Assembly (NCBI RefSeq): GCF_002117125.1
Contig: NZ_CP019344.1
Coordinates: 2,508,501-2,572,500 of the forward strand
Direction: 5' to 3'
Length of the DNA stretch: 64,000 nt
Origin: Nonlabens spongiae
GTDB taxonomy: Bacteria; Bacteroidota; Bacteroidia; Flavobacteriales; Flavobacteriaceae
Shown here: piece after piece, positions 14,875 through 22,722 of the stretch
How positions within the stretch are numbered: the stretch's first letter is position 1
How the letters are laid out: every line of letters starts with the position of its first letter
Position numbers and translations under genes: made by a program
The notes under the pieces: generated by a model
The model's input: the letters and a program-made list of their open reading frames with translations, nothing else
Told to the model about the DNA's origin: nothing
Databases searched by the model: none

Positions 14875-15585
14875 TCAAGCATCTTTTTTAAGCCCCAGTT
14901 TTGCCTTCAAAGCTTCAAGATCGTCTTCGACTTTAGCGTCCTTAGTATCTGCTGCGGCGTCGATCTCGTCGTCTATACTGTCTTTTGCGCTGGCGAGGTC
15001 TCCATAAGCTTCGGCTAGTGCCTCGTCTTGGGCGACTTTTTCTTTCATGCGTTCCAGCATACTTACGGTACCGGCGTTGTCCAGCTCTGCCATTTGTTTA
15101 TTGACATTCTTAGTGGCGTCGCTTACTTTGACGCGGGCTTTGAGCGTTCTGAGTTCGTTTTCCCAGTTAGAGATGTTGCTCTTGATACGATTGATGGTCG
15201 ACTGCAACTGCTCCACGTTTTTCTCAAACTTGGCTGTTTCTGCCGCGGCGCGATCCACGTTTTTCTGAGCGTCTTCTTTTTTGGCTAAAGCTTCTTTAGC
15301 AAGTCGATCAGCCTCTGAACCATCCAAGTCACCAGCGTGTGCTTTTTTAAGAATGAGAATGGCTTTGCTCTCATAATCCTTGACCTTGGCCTCAAATTCT
15401 TCTTTGTCGTTTTTAGAGCGTATGGCTAGAGCGCGTACTTGCGCCATCGCTTCAACACTTTTATTGAGATCTTCTTTCATGTCCCTGATGCCCTGCTCAG
15501 TCATTTTGATAGGGTCTTCCATATTGTCAATAGAAGCGTGCGCTTCTGCCTGACCTATTTTGAAAAGTCTTTTAAATATATTCAT
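14875..15585 (-). CDS. pspA: PspA/IM30 family membrane-remodelling protein
   Basis: A 236-residue, almost wholly helical and charged protein. The N-terminal MNIFKRLFKIGQAEAHASID is an amphipathic helix typical of PspA/Vipp1, followed by MEDPIKMTEQGIRDMKEDL, a hallmark of the family. Coiled-coil helices run to about residue 190 and end in KLGLKKDA. Members coat damaged inner membrane as ESCRT-III-like polymers. It is the second gene of the operon with a YbjN-like protein upstream and the YqiJ/flotillin pair downstream. No pspF-type activator or pspB/C is seen, so regulation probably differs from the enterobacterial system. Confidence 0.92.
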   Translation of the reverse strand: MNIFKRLFKIGQAEAHASIDNMEDPIKMTEQGIRDMKEDLNKSVEAMAQVRALAIRSKNDKEEFEAKVKDYESKAILILKKAHAGDLDGSEADRLAKEALAKKEDAQKNVDRAAAETAKFEKNVEQLQSTINRIKSNISNWENELRTLKARVKVSDATKNVNKQMAELDNAGTVSMLERMKEKVAQDEALAEAYGDLASAKDSIDDEIDAAADTKDAKVEDDLEALKAKLGLKKDA

Positions 15586-15597
15586 GGTTTCTTTTTT

Positions 15598-15993
15598 TTA
15601 ATATTTTGAAAATTTGATGATCTGATCTGAGTACTCGCTTAGCAAAAGACTTAGCGAGTTCAACGTTCCTTCCAATTCATTGAGATCTAGGTTCTCGATC
15701 TGTAGCGTGTCTCTGAAGATCACTTTGCTACCGCTCTCGTCCAGAGCAAAGGCACCGTGAATGATATCTCTGTTCTTTTGTAACAGGCTTTTGAAAACCT
15801 CCTCGTTTTTATTGTTGATCTTGAAAATGTATTGTTCCATAATCAAGATGGGAGGAGCGATTCCCAGAATCAGGTTTTTGACTCCCACACTCTCCCTCTC
15901 TATAACGAGTATTCCACTGCTGGGGTTTTCTCTTGTGATATAATAATTCAGGTCGAGTAGGTAGTCTTTAATTTGGTTGAAGTAATTTTTCAT
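15598..15993 (-). CDS. YbjN/Tir-chaperone-like small protein
   Basis: A 131-residue protein with the pattern of the YbjN/type III chaperone-like fold: an N-terminal helix (FNQIKDYLLDLNY), strands around GILVIERESVGVKNLILGI, and a C-terminal helix LEGTLNSLSLLLSEYSDQI. Proteins of this kind are often annotated 'molecular chaperone Tir' and lie beside PspA-like genes. It starts the minus-strand operon and is separated from pspA by 12 bp. It faces the divergent XRE regulator gene across 238 bp. The fold assignment is tentative, and a binding partner cannot be named. Confidence 0.6.
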   Translation of the reverse strand: MKNYFNQIKDYLLDLNYYITRENPSSGILVIERESVGVKNLILGIAPPILIMEQYIFKINNKNEEVFKSLLQKNRDIIHGAFALDESGSKVIFRDTLQIENLDLNELEGTLNSLSLLLSEYSDQIIKFSKY

Positions 15994-16231
15994 GGATAAG
16001 ATTTTGACAGGTTTAATATTACAAAAACTTGCAGGGTTATCCCACGAGTATTTGAAGAACTGTCTCCACGAAGTAAATCATAATGGCTGTCATAGGTATA
16101 AAGTTTAAAAGGTTAGTAACAAAAATGTTGAGGAATATTGCTCAAAATTTTGGCTATGGGAAATTAAATAGCTAATTTCGTTAGTGTAAATATATACAAA
16201 ATATTTTAATTGCAAATAAAATTAGCAAAAA
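15994..16231. promoter_or_regulatory. Divergent control region between the PspA operon and its putative regulator
   Basis: An AT-rich gap with no coding potential. Half-sites GCTAATTT (16171-16178) and AAATTAGC (16219-16226) are in inverted orientation just upstream of the regulator gene and could be operator half-sites. I could not identify a convincing -7/-33 promoter pair on either strand. Confidence 0.35.
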
Positions 16232-16984
16232 ATGTCCTTTTTTGGAAAAAATATTAAAAAGATAAGAGGAGTTAAGGGTCTTAGTCAGCAGGCATTTGCC
16301 GACCTATTTGACTTGAAACGCGGTACTCTAGGGGCTTATGAAGAGGGCAGGAGCGAACCAAAGATCGATACCATCATCAATGTTGCTAACTATTTTAGCA
16401 TTGCAATTGATGATTTGCTAACAGCAGAACTGACCGTGAACCAGCTCCTCCGCTTCAATGACAAGCTCACCTTAAGTCCAGAAGACCTGGAACGCGATCA
16501 ATTTGCCGAGGTGCCGTGCATCACAGAGCGCACCACCGACTCCTATATAGAATACTACGATAATGAGGCTTTTATCAACGATCTGCCTAAATTGAGTTTG
16601 CCGCTCAATCCAGAAAAAGACTTTCGTGGTTTTACTGTGAACAATCTGGAAATGACTTCTCATGATAAAGGATTGTATCCCAAAGATGTGGTCATAGGAG
16701 AAAAGGTTCCCAGCAGCGTTATCAAAAAATTGAACAATGGGACCGTAGTTTTATGCCTGTGTGATGAGGCGCTTATTTTGCGAAGGCTCTATTCCACACC
16801 TAAAGGAATAGTTTTGCGCGCCGATCATAAAAATTTAGATGATATAAAGATCTCGCTCAAAGACGTCAGGGAAATGTGGCGTGTGCGTTATGTTTTCTTC
16901 CGTCGCATGCCTGAGTTCTCAACAGACTTTGAAGATAAACTCGCATTTTTAGAGATGCAGATGCGGGAATTGAGGGAAAGATAG
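16232..16984 (+). CDS. XRE-family regulator with LexA/S24-like C-terminal domain
   Basis: A 250-residue transcription factor. Residues 5-62 form a Cro/CI helix-turn-helix (KNIKKIRGVKGLSQQAFADLF, then KRGTLGAYEEGRSEPK). From about residue 110 the protein has an S24/LexA-like region (GLYPKDVVIGEKV, then NGTVVLCLCDEALILRRLY). I cannot confirm the Ser-Lys self-cleavage dyad by eye. It is transcribed away from the YbjN-PspA-flotillin operon, so it may regulate that operon and itself. Such architectures commonly respond to a stress signal or ligand; that is inference. Confidence 0.82.
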   Translation: MSFFGKNIKKIRGVKGLSQQAFADLFDLKRGTLGAYEEGRSEPKIDTIINVANYFSIAIDDLLTAELTVNQLLRFNDKLTLSPEDLERDQFAEVPCITERTTDSYIEYYDNEAFINDLPKLSLPLNPEKDFRGFTVNNLEMTSHDKGLYPKDVVIGEKVPSSVIKKLNNGTVVLCLCDEALILRRLYSTPKGIVLRADHKNLDDIKISLKDVREMWRVRYVFFRRMPEFSTDFEDKLAFLEMQMRELRER

Positions 16985-17040
16985 ATTGAAGTGATAAGTA
17001 AGGAGTATTAAGTACAAAGTATTAAGACGCTTAGGTTTCT

Positions 17041-17127
17041 CGCTTCACTTCGGATACATGGTCGCTGAGCGGCTTGTGCTGAGGGGAGTCGAAATAAGTC
17101 GAAACGCTCAGCGCAAGTCGCGAAAGC
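17041..17127. repeat. Repeat block possibly inserted in a 16-bp palindrome
   Basis: CGCTT (17041-17045) and TCGCGAAAGC (17118-17127) would join into the palindrome apart from its final base. The 72 bp between them consist of inverted CTGAGCG / GAGTCGAAA units of the TTCGACTCCGCTCAG family. The left part is only five bases, so the reconstruction is plausible but not certain. Confidence 0.45.
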
Positions 17128-17147
17128 ATTACTTTTAAAAGTTATTG

Positions 17148-17525
17148 ATGAAAACCACCCTTCCTAACAATTTGAAAACCAGAGCGGCTCTATCAAATAT
17201 GATTGAATCTGGATATTATAGCGGATTTATCAAAATGAATGCTTTTGAGATGAGTGAAAAGAAAATTGTCAATAATTTTTCTGTAAAAGGAAGATTAGAG
17301 TCAGATGACCGTTTTGTTGTCAAGGCTGGATATTGTGCTCCGCTGAATTTCCTATATAAAATAGGATTGGCATCAATCATTTTTATCAGCCTTTATATGT
17401 ATTGGCACTGGATCAGTTTATTGATAAGTATCACTATCTGTGCGATATTCTTAACAATATACCGCATGAGATGTAGTAAAGAAATGGATCGTTTTTTTGA
17501 AGTTTATGTGAGATGTAAAATATGA
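17148..17525 (+). CDS. Small hypothetical protein with two membrane helices
   Basis: A 125-residue protein starting at the ATG at 17148; a TTG three bases earlier is in frame but less likely. It has a soluble N-terminal half and two hydrophobic segments near residues 76-110 (IGLASIIFISLYMYWHWISL and LISITICAIFLTIY) separated by almost no loop. I recognise no family. It is AT-rich compared with its neighbours and flanked on both sides by repeats, so it may be an accessory gene. Confidence 0.6.
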   Translation: MKTTLPNNLKTRAALSNMIESGYYSGFIKMNAFEMSEKKIVNNFSVKGRLESDDRFVVKAGYCAPLNFLYKIGLASIIFISLYMYWHWISLLISITICAIFLTIYRMRCSKEMDRFFEVYVRCKI

Positions 17526-17844
17526 TTTCTTTTTCCTAATCATAAGAAATAGATTTGTCACTCTGAATGTGATGTTAGGAGCGTTCCGATAACTATCGGA
17601 ACAGAGTCTCCTTAATGCTATCTCAATGCCACTAGCTTCTGAAGTTCCGATTAAGGAGATGCTGTCCCGACAGCTGTACGGGATTCGCACGGCTCCGTTC
17701 AGCATGACAGAACAAAACTGTCACTCTGAAAACGAGGCACGAGGTATTCAGAGTCTCCATATTGATGTCTCGATGCAAATGAATATTGAAGTTCCAATCA
17801 GTGAGATGCTGAATCTACGCTGCGCTTGTTCAGCATGACAGATA
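17526..17844. repeat. Hairpin-repeat field upstream of the first GIY-YIG gene
   Basis: This gap holds no gene. It contains GTTCCGATA-AC-TATCGGAAC (17583-17602), a compound unit CTGTCCCGACAG...CGGCTCCGTTCAGCATGAC (17660-17708), CACTCTGAAAACGAGGCACG, and GAGATGCTGAATC...GTTCAGCATGACAG (17800-17841). All recur at 18.2-18.4 and 18.78-19.0 kb. Confidence 0.85.
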
Positions 17845-18174
17845 TTATTTGTAGTTCTCGATATTTAAATCCAGTGCCCAGCCATTGCTTAAATCCTTCC
17901 ATTCTGGATTATCTTTTTCGATAAGATCGATTTTCCAACTGCGTCGCCAGTTTTTCAGTTGCTTTTCTCGATTGATTGCATCATTGATATATTGGAAGTC
18001 CTCAAAATAAACTAGTTTGTTACAATTGTACTTCGAAGTGAACCTGCTGCCAATGCCTAGCTTGTGACGCGCGACTCGATCTTCGAGCCCTCCAGTAACG
18101 CCTATGTAGATGACACCATTGGGTTTGTTTGTCATTATGTAGACAGAGTAGTTGTGGAAGCTACGTTTTGGCAT
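17845..18174 (-). CDS. GIY-YIG nuclease, copy 1
   Basis: A 109-residue single-domain GIY-YIG (UvrC/URI type) nuclease. The motif appears as YSVYIMTN (residues 8-15) and GVIYIGVTG (20-28). The conserved Arg is in DRVARHK, the catalytic Glu in REKQLKNWRR (near residue 70), and the family-typical C-terminal segment WKIDLIEKDNPEWKDL is present. The domain alone would nick or cleave DNA; no DNA-binding partner domain is present. It is identical in protein sequence to the gene at 18413-18742 and lies within the tandem repeat unit, bounded on both sides by hairpin repeats. Amplification together with its repeats suggests a selfish element; that is inference. Confidence 0.9.
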   Translation of the reverse strand: MPKRSFHNYSVYIMTNKPNGVIYIGVTGGLEDRVARHKLGIGSRFTSKYNCNKLVYFEDFQYINDAINREKQLKNWRRSWKIDLIEKDNPEWKDLSNGWALDLNIENYK

Positions 18175-18412
18175 GCTGGAAAATTAAAAAATCTCAGTCT
18201 AATAGATTTGGAAGTCCCGATCTGGAGATGCTGTCCCGACAGCTGTACGGGAGTCGCACGGCTCCGTTCAGCATGACAGAACAAACTGTCACTCTGAAAC
18301 CGAGGCACGAGGTTTTCAGAGTCTCCATAATGATATCTCGATGCAAATGAATATTGAAGTTCCAATCAGTGAGATGCTGAATCTACGCTGCGCTTGTTCA
18401 GCATGACAGATA
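18175..18412. repeat. Hairpin-repeat field between the two GIY-YIG genes
   Basis: Contains the same series as the field before copy 1: CTGTCCCGACAG unit (18230-18278), CACTCTGAAACCGAGGCACG, and GAGATGCTGAATC...GTTCAGCATGACAG (18371-18409). No gene is visible. Confidence 0.85.
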
Positions 18413-18742
18413 TTATTTGTAGTTCTCGATATTTAAATCCAGTGCCCAGCCATTGCTTAAATCCTTCCATTCTGGATTATCTTTTTCGATAAGATCGATT
18501 TTCCAACTGCGTCGCCAGTTTTTCAGTTGCTTTTCTCGATTGATTGCATCATTGATATATTGGAAGTCCTCAAAATAAACTAGTTTGTTACAATTGTACT
18601 TCGAAGTGAACCTGCTGCCAATTCCTAGCTTGTGACGCGCGACTCGATCTTCGAGCCCTCCAGTAACGCCTATGTAGATGACACCATTGGGTTTGTTTGT
18701 CATTATGTAGACAGAGTAGTTGTGGAAGCTACGTTTTGGCAT
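18413..18742 (-). CDS. GIY-YIG nuclease, copy 2
   Basis: The 109-residue protein is identical to copy 1; the nucleotide sequences differ at one synonymous position (GGC versus GGA in the LGIG segment). The same motifs are present: VYI, YIG, RVARHK and REKQLKNW. Near-complete identity means that the duplication is recent or that the copies are being homogenised. Its downstream side, in the direction of transcription, meets the inter-copy hairpin field. Its upstream side meets the gene-less third unit. Confidence 0.9.
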   Translation of the reverse strand: MPKRSFHNYSVYIMTNKPNGVIYIGVTGGLEDRVARHKLGIGSRFTSKYNCNKLVYFEDFQYINDAINREKQLKNWRRSWKIDLIEKDNPEWKDLSNGWALDLNIENYK

Positions 18743-19010
18743 GCTGGAAAATTAAAAAATCTCAGTCTAATAGATTTGGAAGTCCCGATCTGGAGATGCT
18801 GAATCATCGCACGGCTCCGTTCAGCATGACAGAACAAAACTGTCACTCTGAAAACGAGGCACGAGGTATTCAGAGTCTCCATATTGATGTCTCGTTGTAA
18901 ATAAGTATTGAAGTCGCGATCTGGAGATGCTGAATCGTCGCATGGCTCCGTTCAGCATGACAGTATAAAAGATGCTGAATCTGCGCTGCGCTTGTTCAGC
19001 ATGACAGAGA
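18743..19010. repeat. Third, gene-less repeat unit and trailing hairpins
   Basis: Units GAGATGCTGAATCATCGCAC...GTTCAGCATGACAG (18793-18832), GATGCTGAATCGTCGC...GTTCAGCATGACAG (18926-18963) and GATGCTGAATC...GTTCAGCATGACAG (18971-19007) lie in line. No gene lies between 18743 and 19077. Confidence 0.85.
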
Positions 19011-19077
19011 TAAAAACTTTTTTAAATCTCCACGTAACATTTTCAAAATCTCGGTTCAAAAGGGTAAACAATACATT

Positions 19078-19914
19078 ATGAAAACTCTTTTAACCTTAGG
19101 ATTTATCATCCTTTTCAGTTTTACCAATCAGGCTCAAGCCATAAAAGCCACCGTAAAAGGTACCGGTGATCCTATATTGCTCTTAGCCGGGTTTGCCAGT
19201 ACCAGCGATGTGTGGCATCCGCTTGAAGACCGGTTTGCTGAATCGCACGAGTTGCACCTAGTTGATTATGCGGGATTTGGGAAGCTGCCGGCTGTGGAGA
19301 TGCCTTTTCTAGACAAGGTGAGAAACGAATTGATCAATTATGTCCGCACAATTGACGATGAGAATCTCGTTATCATAGGTCACAGCATGGGTGGAACTCT
19401 GGCGGCATGGCTTGGGGCACAGCCAGATCTCAAGATCAAACAGATCATCATCATTGATGGTTTGCCCGCCACAGGTGCGCTCATGTTTCCAAATGTTGAT
19501 CTGGCGACGCTTACCTATGAAAATCCCTATAATGATCAAATGATGGCGATGGATGATTCCGCTTTCGCGAAAGCGATATCTCCCATGGCAGCAGGAATGG
19601 CAAAAGCTTTTGAACATCAAAATGCAATCAAACAAGATATCCTAAACACAGACCGAAAAACCTACGTGTATGGCTATACGGATTATCTGAAATTTGATGT
19701 AAGGGAGGATTTAAAACAGATCGACATTCCAGTCACTATATTAGGAGCAGCAGGAATGTTTGGAGAAGAAATGGCTACAAACACATATAAAAATCAGTAC
19801 GAGAATTTAAAAGAGTATACTTTTAAAATGCATCCAAACTCAAAGCACTTTATCATGTACGACGACCCCAGCTGGTTAAATGCTCAAATTGTTGAAGTTC
19901 TAAAAACGGAATAA
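19078..19914 (+). CDS. Secreted alpha/beta hydrolase
   Basis: A 278-residue alpha/beta-fold hydrolase with a signal peptide (MKTLLTLGFIILFSFTNQAQA). The nucleophile elbow GHSMGG is near residues 101-106. The acid is probably in the strand around VTILGAAGMF, and the histidine is in PNSKHFIMYDDP near the C-terminus. An exact 16-bp palindrome encodes AFAKA (residues 162-166) in the lid-like insert. It lies 1 bp before the GTG start of the ECF sigma gene, so hydrolase, sigma factor and the following membrane protein form one operon. Substrate is unknown; enzymes of this shape act on esters or amides. Confidence 0.85.
   Translation: MKTLLTLGFIILFSFTNQAQAIKATVKGTGDPILLLAGFASTSDVWHPLEDRFAESHELHLVDYAGFGKLPAVEMPFLDKVRNELINYVRTIDDENLVIIGHSMGGTLAAWLGAQPDLKIKQIIIIDGLPATGALMFPNVDLATLTYENPYNDQMMAMDDSAFAKAISPMAAGMAKAFEHQNAIKQDILNTDRKTYVYGYTDYLKFDVREDLKQIDIPVTILGAAGMFGEEMATNTYKNQYENLKEYTFKMHPNSKHFIMYDDPSWLNAQIVEVLKTE
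19560..19575. repeat. 16-bp palindrome, copy 5 (in hydrolase gene, read AFAKA)
   Basis: Exact copy of CGCTTTCGCGAAAGCG, read in the AFAKA frame. Confidence 0.95.
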
Positions 19915-19915
19915 C

Positions 19916-20413
19916 GTGAGCCAAAAAACAGAATTCCAAGAACTCTATTCTAATTTCAAGGAAAAGGTGTACCGGCTCTGTTTGGGATATCTCAAAGGTC
20001 ATGAAGCACTGGCGGTAGACCTGACTCAAGAAGTATTTATCAAGGTTCACGAACATTGGTCAAGCTTCAAAGGGAACTCGTCAAGAGCCACCTGGTTGTA
20101 TCGCATCGCAGTAAATACCTGTTTGAATCAGCTGCGTCGAGATAAGAAGTATAAAAAGGTGAGTCTGGATCAACTTCATGACCGTGCAGTCTTTCAAGAG
20201 TCTAAAGATAACAGCACCCACAATTTTACAGAACTCTACCGTTGCATCAACAAGCTGAATGCGGTGAACAAATCCATCATATTACTGGAACTGGAAGAGG
20301 TTCCACAACAAGAAATCGCCGAAATTATAGGAATTAATCACGGTGCGGTGCGCACCAGAATCAACCGCATCAAAGACCAACTCTCAAAATGTATCAACTA
20401 TGAAAGATCTTAA
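19916..20413 (+). CDS. ECF-type RNA polymerase sigma factor
   Basis: A 165-residue sigma-70 family factor with only regions 2 and 4. Region 2 holds VDLTQEVFIKVHEHWSSF and RATWLYRIAVNTCLNQLRR (promoter -10 recognition and melting). Region 4 holds LELEEVPQQEIAEIIGINHG and VRTRINRIKDQL (helix-turn-helix). The start is GTG at 19916, directly after the hydrolase stop; no earlier in-frame start fits. The next gene overlaps its end by 14 bp and probably encodes a membrane partner, possibly the anti-sigma factor. Confidence 0.92.
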   Translation: MSQKTEFQELYSNFKEKVYRLCLGYLKGHEALAVDLTQEVFIKVHEHWSSFKGNSSRATWLYRIAVNTCLNQLRRDKKYKKVSLDQLHDRAVFQESKDNSTHNFTELYRCINKLNAVNKSIILLELEEVPQQEIAEIIGINHGAVRTRINRIKDQLSKCINYERS

Positions 20414-20945
20414 TACCCTCACCGAAGGCTGGAAAACCCAAACGGCTAGTGACTTACTCCCCGAGCAATTCCAAAGCATTAAGAATAAACAGAGTTACAC
20501 CATAGTCGTTCTATCGATAACTATGGTGATACTGATCGCATTTGCGATCTGGGTTTTTAATCCAGAAGTGCTTGTTTTTAATATTGGTATGGCTTTAATG
20601 ATTATAAGTTTAGTAGTGCGCATCATTTTAGAAATGAGCTCCATAAAAGAGAATAAAAGCTTAAAGCTAAATGCGAGTCTTCACCACTATTTTGAGAAAA
20701 TTCAAGAGTACCATCAAAATCGATTGAAAACACATCAAGTCTGGACACCAGTCCTACTTGCTACCTATTGGCTAGGCTTTGTACTACTCATTCCTACTTT
20801 TAAAACGAACTTGTCTGATTTCATGTTTCAATATGTATGCTGGAGCAGTATACCCATCGCAGTCGTGATGGTATGGTTGATTGCAAGGGAGGTAAAGAAG
20901 GAAAAATTGGTGTTGAGACAAATCAAGTCTGATTTGAGCAAATAA
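20400..20945 (+). CDS. Membrane protein downstream of ECF sigma factor, possible anti-sigma partner
   Basis: A 181-residue protein starting at the ATG at 20400, which overlaps the sigma gene by 14 bp. A longer in-frame extension to 20343 lies wholly inside the sigma gene and is rejected. The first 30 residues (MKDLNTLTEGWKTQTASDLLPEQF) are soluble, then four hydrophobic segments follow (about 33-51, 56-75, 119-134, 142-163). A short cytoplasmic head with a membrane domain, translationally coupled to an ECF sigma, is typical of anti-sigma proteins. I see no zinc HxxxCxxC motif, so the role is inferred from position only. Confidence 0.75.
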   Translation: MKDLNTLTEGWKTQTASDLLPEQFQSIKNKQSYTIVVLSITMVILIAFAIWVFNPEVLVFNIGMALMIISLVVRIILEMSSIKENKSLKLNASLHHYFEKIQEYHQNRLKTHQVWTPVLLATYWLGFVLLIPTFKTNLSDFMFQYVCWSSIPIAVVMVWLIAREVKKEKLVLRQIKSDLSK

Positions 20946-20958
20946 CCTTTTAAAAAAT

Positions 20959-20991
20959 AAACCGTAACCTAGAATACGGAGGTTACGGTTT
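20959..20991. terminator. Bidirectional terminator between convergent genes
   Basis: AAACCGTAACCT (20959-20970) pairs with AGGTTACGGTTT (20980-20991), a 12-bp stem with a 9-nt loop. It lies between the convergent genes ending at 20945 and 21024. On the minus strand the stem is followed by a clear T-rich tract; on the plus strand only by TTTA. Confidence 0.8.
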
Positions 20992-21023
20992 ATCTATGAA
21001 GTTGCTCAGATATCTATATCAAA

Positions 21024-22004
21024 TTACCCGTAATTCCGCTCCACAAGTTCTTTGAACTTTGCTTCATAGGCATCTTTTCCATCCCAGTTATTATACTCGG
21101 GCTTAACCATGTTATCTATAAAGTTGTTGGCTTCACTAAGGTTTGGTATGGTGTTGAGTTGCGATAGAACGCGATTGAAATCATCTGTGCTGCCGTTAAA
21201 TAGGTGCTTGACAAATCCTATGCGGTCATTCATCCCGATTTTCATTCCTTGATTCAATCGGTCATTCAACGATTTTGGGCGTTCAGAATTATCATTGACC
21301 TTGCGCTCAAAAACCGGCATATCTTTAAAATCAGCGGTGATTTCGTCAAAGTCATTTTTATTGTATTCTGGCTTAGGCAAGACTTCATCCAGGTCCAGTT
21401 TTTTCTGTTCTGCTTGAGGGGGTTCTTCTTGAGTTGTTTCTTGTGGTTTAGAAGCGGTCGTTTCTTTATTGACTTTTTCGATCAATTTCTCCCAAGGTTC
21501 TTTCTCGCGCACCACTTTTTTAGGAGCAGGTTCTTCTTGAGTCGCTTCGGGCTCAGGGATTTCTTCTTGTTGTTTCTTCTCTGGAGTTTGTACATCTTCA
21601 TCCGGCATTTCTACGACCATTTTTTGAATGGTAGAAATACCGGGTAGGTCCATTTCTTCTCGTTCATCCTCATCTGCAGGGACAAAGAGTTCGCTCAGGT
21701 CATTACGTCTAAAAGCGTGGTGAACTTCTTCTTGAGCGTTTTCCATTACTTTTTCTACTCGATCTGAGACTTCACCTACATTTTCTTGAGCTTCAGCAAA
21801 TGCTTTTTCCAATCGCTCCTCAACTTCTCTGTTGCCGGCGGTAGGTTGTGCGTCTGCAAAATGTTTTTCTGTAAAAGCAAGCACCGTGAGTTTTTCATAA
21901 AGTTCTTTTGCGATGGCTTGCAGCTCAGTTACGTTCTCCTTGTTTTTGAGTTGAAGTATGCGATGGGCAAGGCTGGTAAGATCTGCGGCTATTTTCTTTT
22001 TCAT
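21024..22004 (-). CDS. Conserved Bacteroidota hypothetical protein, acidic/Pro-rich middle
   Basis: A 326-residue soluble protein. The N-terminal part is helical (about residues 1-110), the middle is a low-complexity Glu/Pro/Lys-rich linker (about 135-215), and a compact C-terminal domain has [20 protein letters not shown] and [19 protein letters not shown]. This C-terminal signature is, to my recollection, widespread in Flavobacteriia hypothetical proteins next to tdk/alr, but it has no assigned function. No signal peptide or membrane helix is visible. It is divergent from tdk with an 85-bp gap. Confidence 0.75.
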   Translation of the reverse strand: MKKKIAADLTSLAHRILQLKNKENVTELQAIAKELYEKLTVLAFTEKHFADAQPTAGNREVEERLEKAFAEAQENVGEVSDRVEKVMENAQEEVHHAFRRNDLSELFVPADEDEREEMDLPGISTIQKMVVEMPDEDVQTPEKKQQEEIPEPEATQEEPAPKKVVREKEPWEKLIEKVNKETTASKPQETTQEEPPQAEQKKLDLDEVLPKPEYNKNDFDEITADFKDMPVFERKVNDNSERPKSLNDRLNQGMKIGMNDRIGFVKHLFNGSTDDFNRVLSQLNTIPNLSEANNFIDNMVKPEYNNWDGKDAYEAKFKELVERNYG

Positions 22005-22089
22005 GAGGTATGTGTACGGTGGGTTTATTTGTATTTTTGGGCTTTTCAGGCTGGAAAGACCAGCTATTTTTCAGGTTGTAAATTACAAA

Positions 22090-22722
22090 ATGTTTCTAGA
22101 AAATACCGTAAACCACAAAGAGCAATTTGGCTGGATCGAGGTTATCTGTGGCTCCATGTTTTCTGGAAAGACAGAAGAACTCATACGTCGCTTGAAGCGC
22201 GCCCAGTTTGCCCGCCAAAAGGTAGAGATTTTCAAACCCGCCATAGATGTGCGCTATGATGAGGAAAAAGTAGTTTCCCATGATGCAAACGAGATACGCA
22301 GTACACCTGTTCCCGCTGCGGCAAATATTCCTCTACTCGCAAATGATTGTGATGTAATCGGGATAGATGAAGCGCAGTTTTTTGATGACGAGATCGTTGC
22401 GGTATGCAACAATCTGGCAAATCGTGGCATAAGAGTGATCGTCGCAGGTCTTGATATGGACTTTAAGGGAAATCCCTTTGGTCCCATGCCGGCACTCATG
22501 GCAACTGCAGAGTATGTTACTAAGGTACACGCCGTGTGCACTCGCACAGGTAACCTTGCGCAATATTCCTATCGTACCACGCCAGACGAGAACATCGTCC
22601 TACTGGGCGAGAAGCAAGAATACGAGCCGTTGAGCAGAGCTGCTTACTACAAGGCGATGAAGGAGCAACGCATCAAACAGGACCAGAAAAATATGGATGC
22701 TCAGAACAAAAACGCATCATAA
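22090..22722 (+). CDS. tdk: Thymidine kinase
   Basis: A 210-residue type II thymidine kinase that phosphorylates thymidine with ATP for salvage. The Walker A loop is [10 protein letters not shown] (residues 21-30). The Walker B-type segment is [10 protein letters not shown], and the lasso/zinc region begins at [18 protein letters not shown]. The ATG at 22090 ([15 protein letters not shown]) gives a family-like N-terminus. The open frame continues upstream to 21958 but that part is hydrophobic and lies across the promoter region, so I exclude it. The alanine racemase gene starts within its last 26 bp. Confidence 0.92.
   Translation: MFLENTVNHKEQFGWIEVICGSMFSGKTEELIRRLKRAQFARQKVEIFKPAIDVRYDEEKVVSHDANEIRSTPVPAAANIPLLANDCDVIGIDEAQFFDDEIVAVCNNLANRGIRVIVAGLDMDFKGNPFGPMPALMATAEYVTKVHAVCTRTGNLAQYSYRTTPDENIVLLGEKQEYEPLSRAAYYKAMKEQRIKQDQKNMDAQNKNAS

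Larger units (their letters stand above)
17648..18778. repeat. Tandem duplication, about 568-bp unit, plus a partial third unit
   Basis: The block from about 17648 to 18210 is repeated almost exactly at about 18211-18778, with the two nuclease genes offset by 568 bp. Differences are few: one indel and several changes in the leading repeat part, and one synonymous change in the gene. A third unit starts at 18779 but lacks the gene. Its leading repeat matches unit 1 (AACGAGGCACGAGGTATTC) better than unit 2. Confidence 0.9.

Noticed and set aside
17560..19010. Repeat field considered as a CRISPR array
   Set aside because: Repeat units differ in length and content, spacers are not uniform, and the units are themselves hairpins with a nuclease gene between them. 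No cas gene is nearby.
20343..20399. Upstream start for the gene after the ECF sigma factor
   Set aside because: The extension would overlap the sigma gene by 71 bp and encode a Ser/Thr-rich stretch. The ATG at 20400 gives a normal 14-bp overlap.
21958..22089. N-terminal extension of thymidine kinase
   Set aside because: The open frame continues upstream, but the extra 44 residues are hydrophobic and lack family similarity. The ATG at 22090 gives the standard N-terminus.
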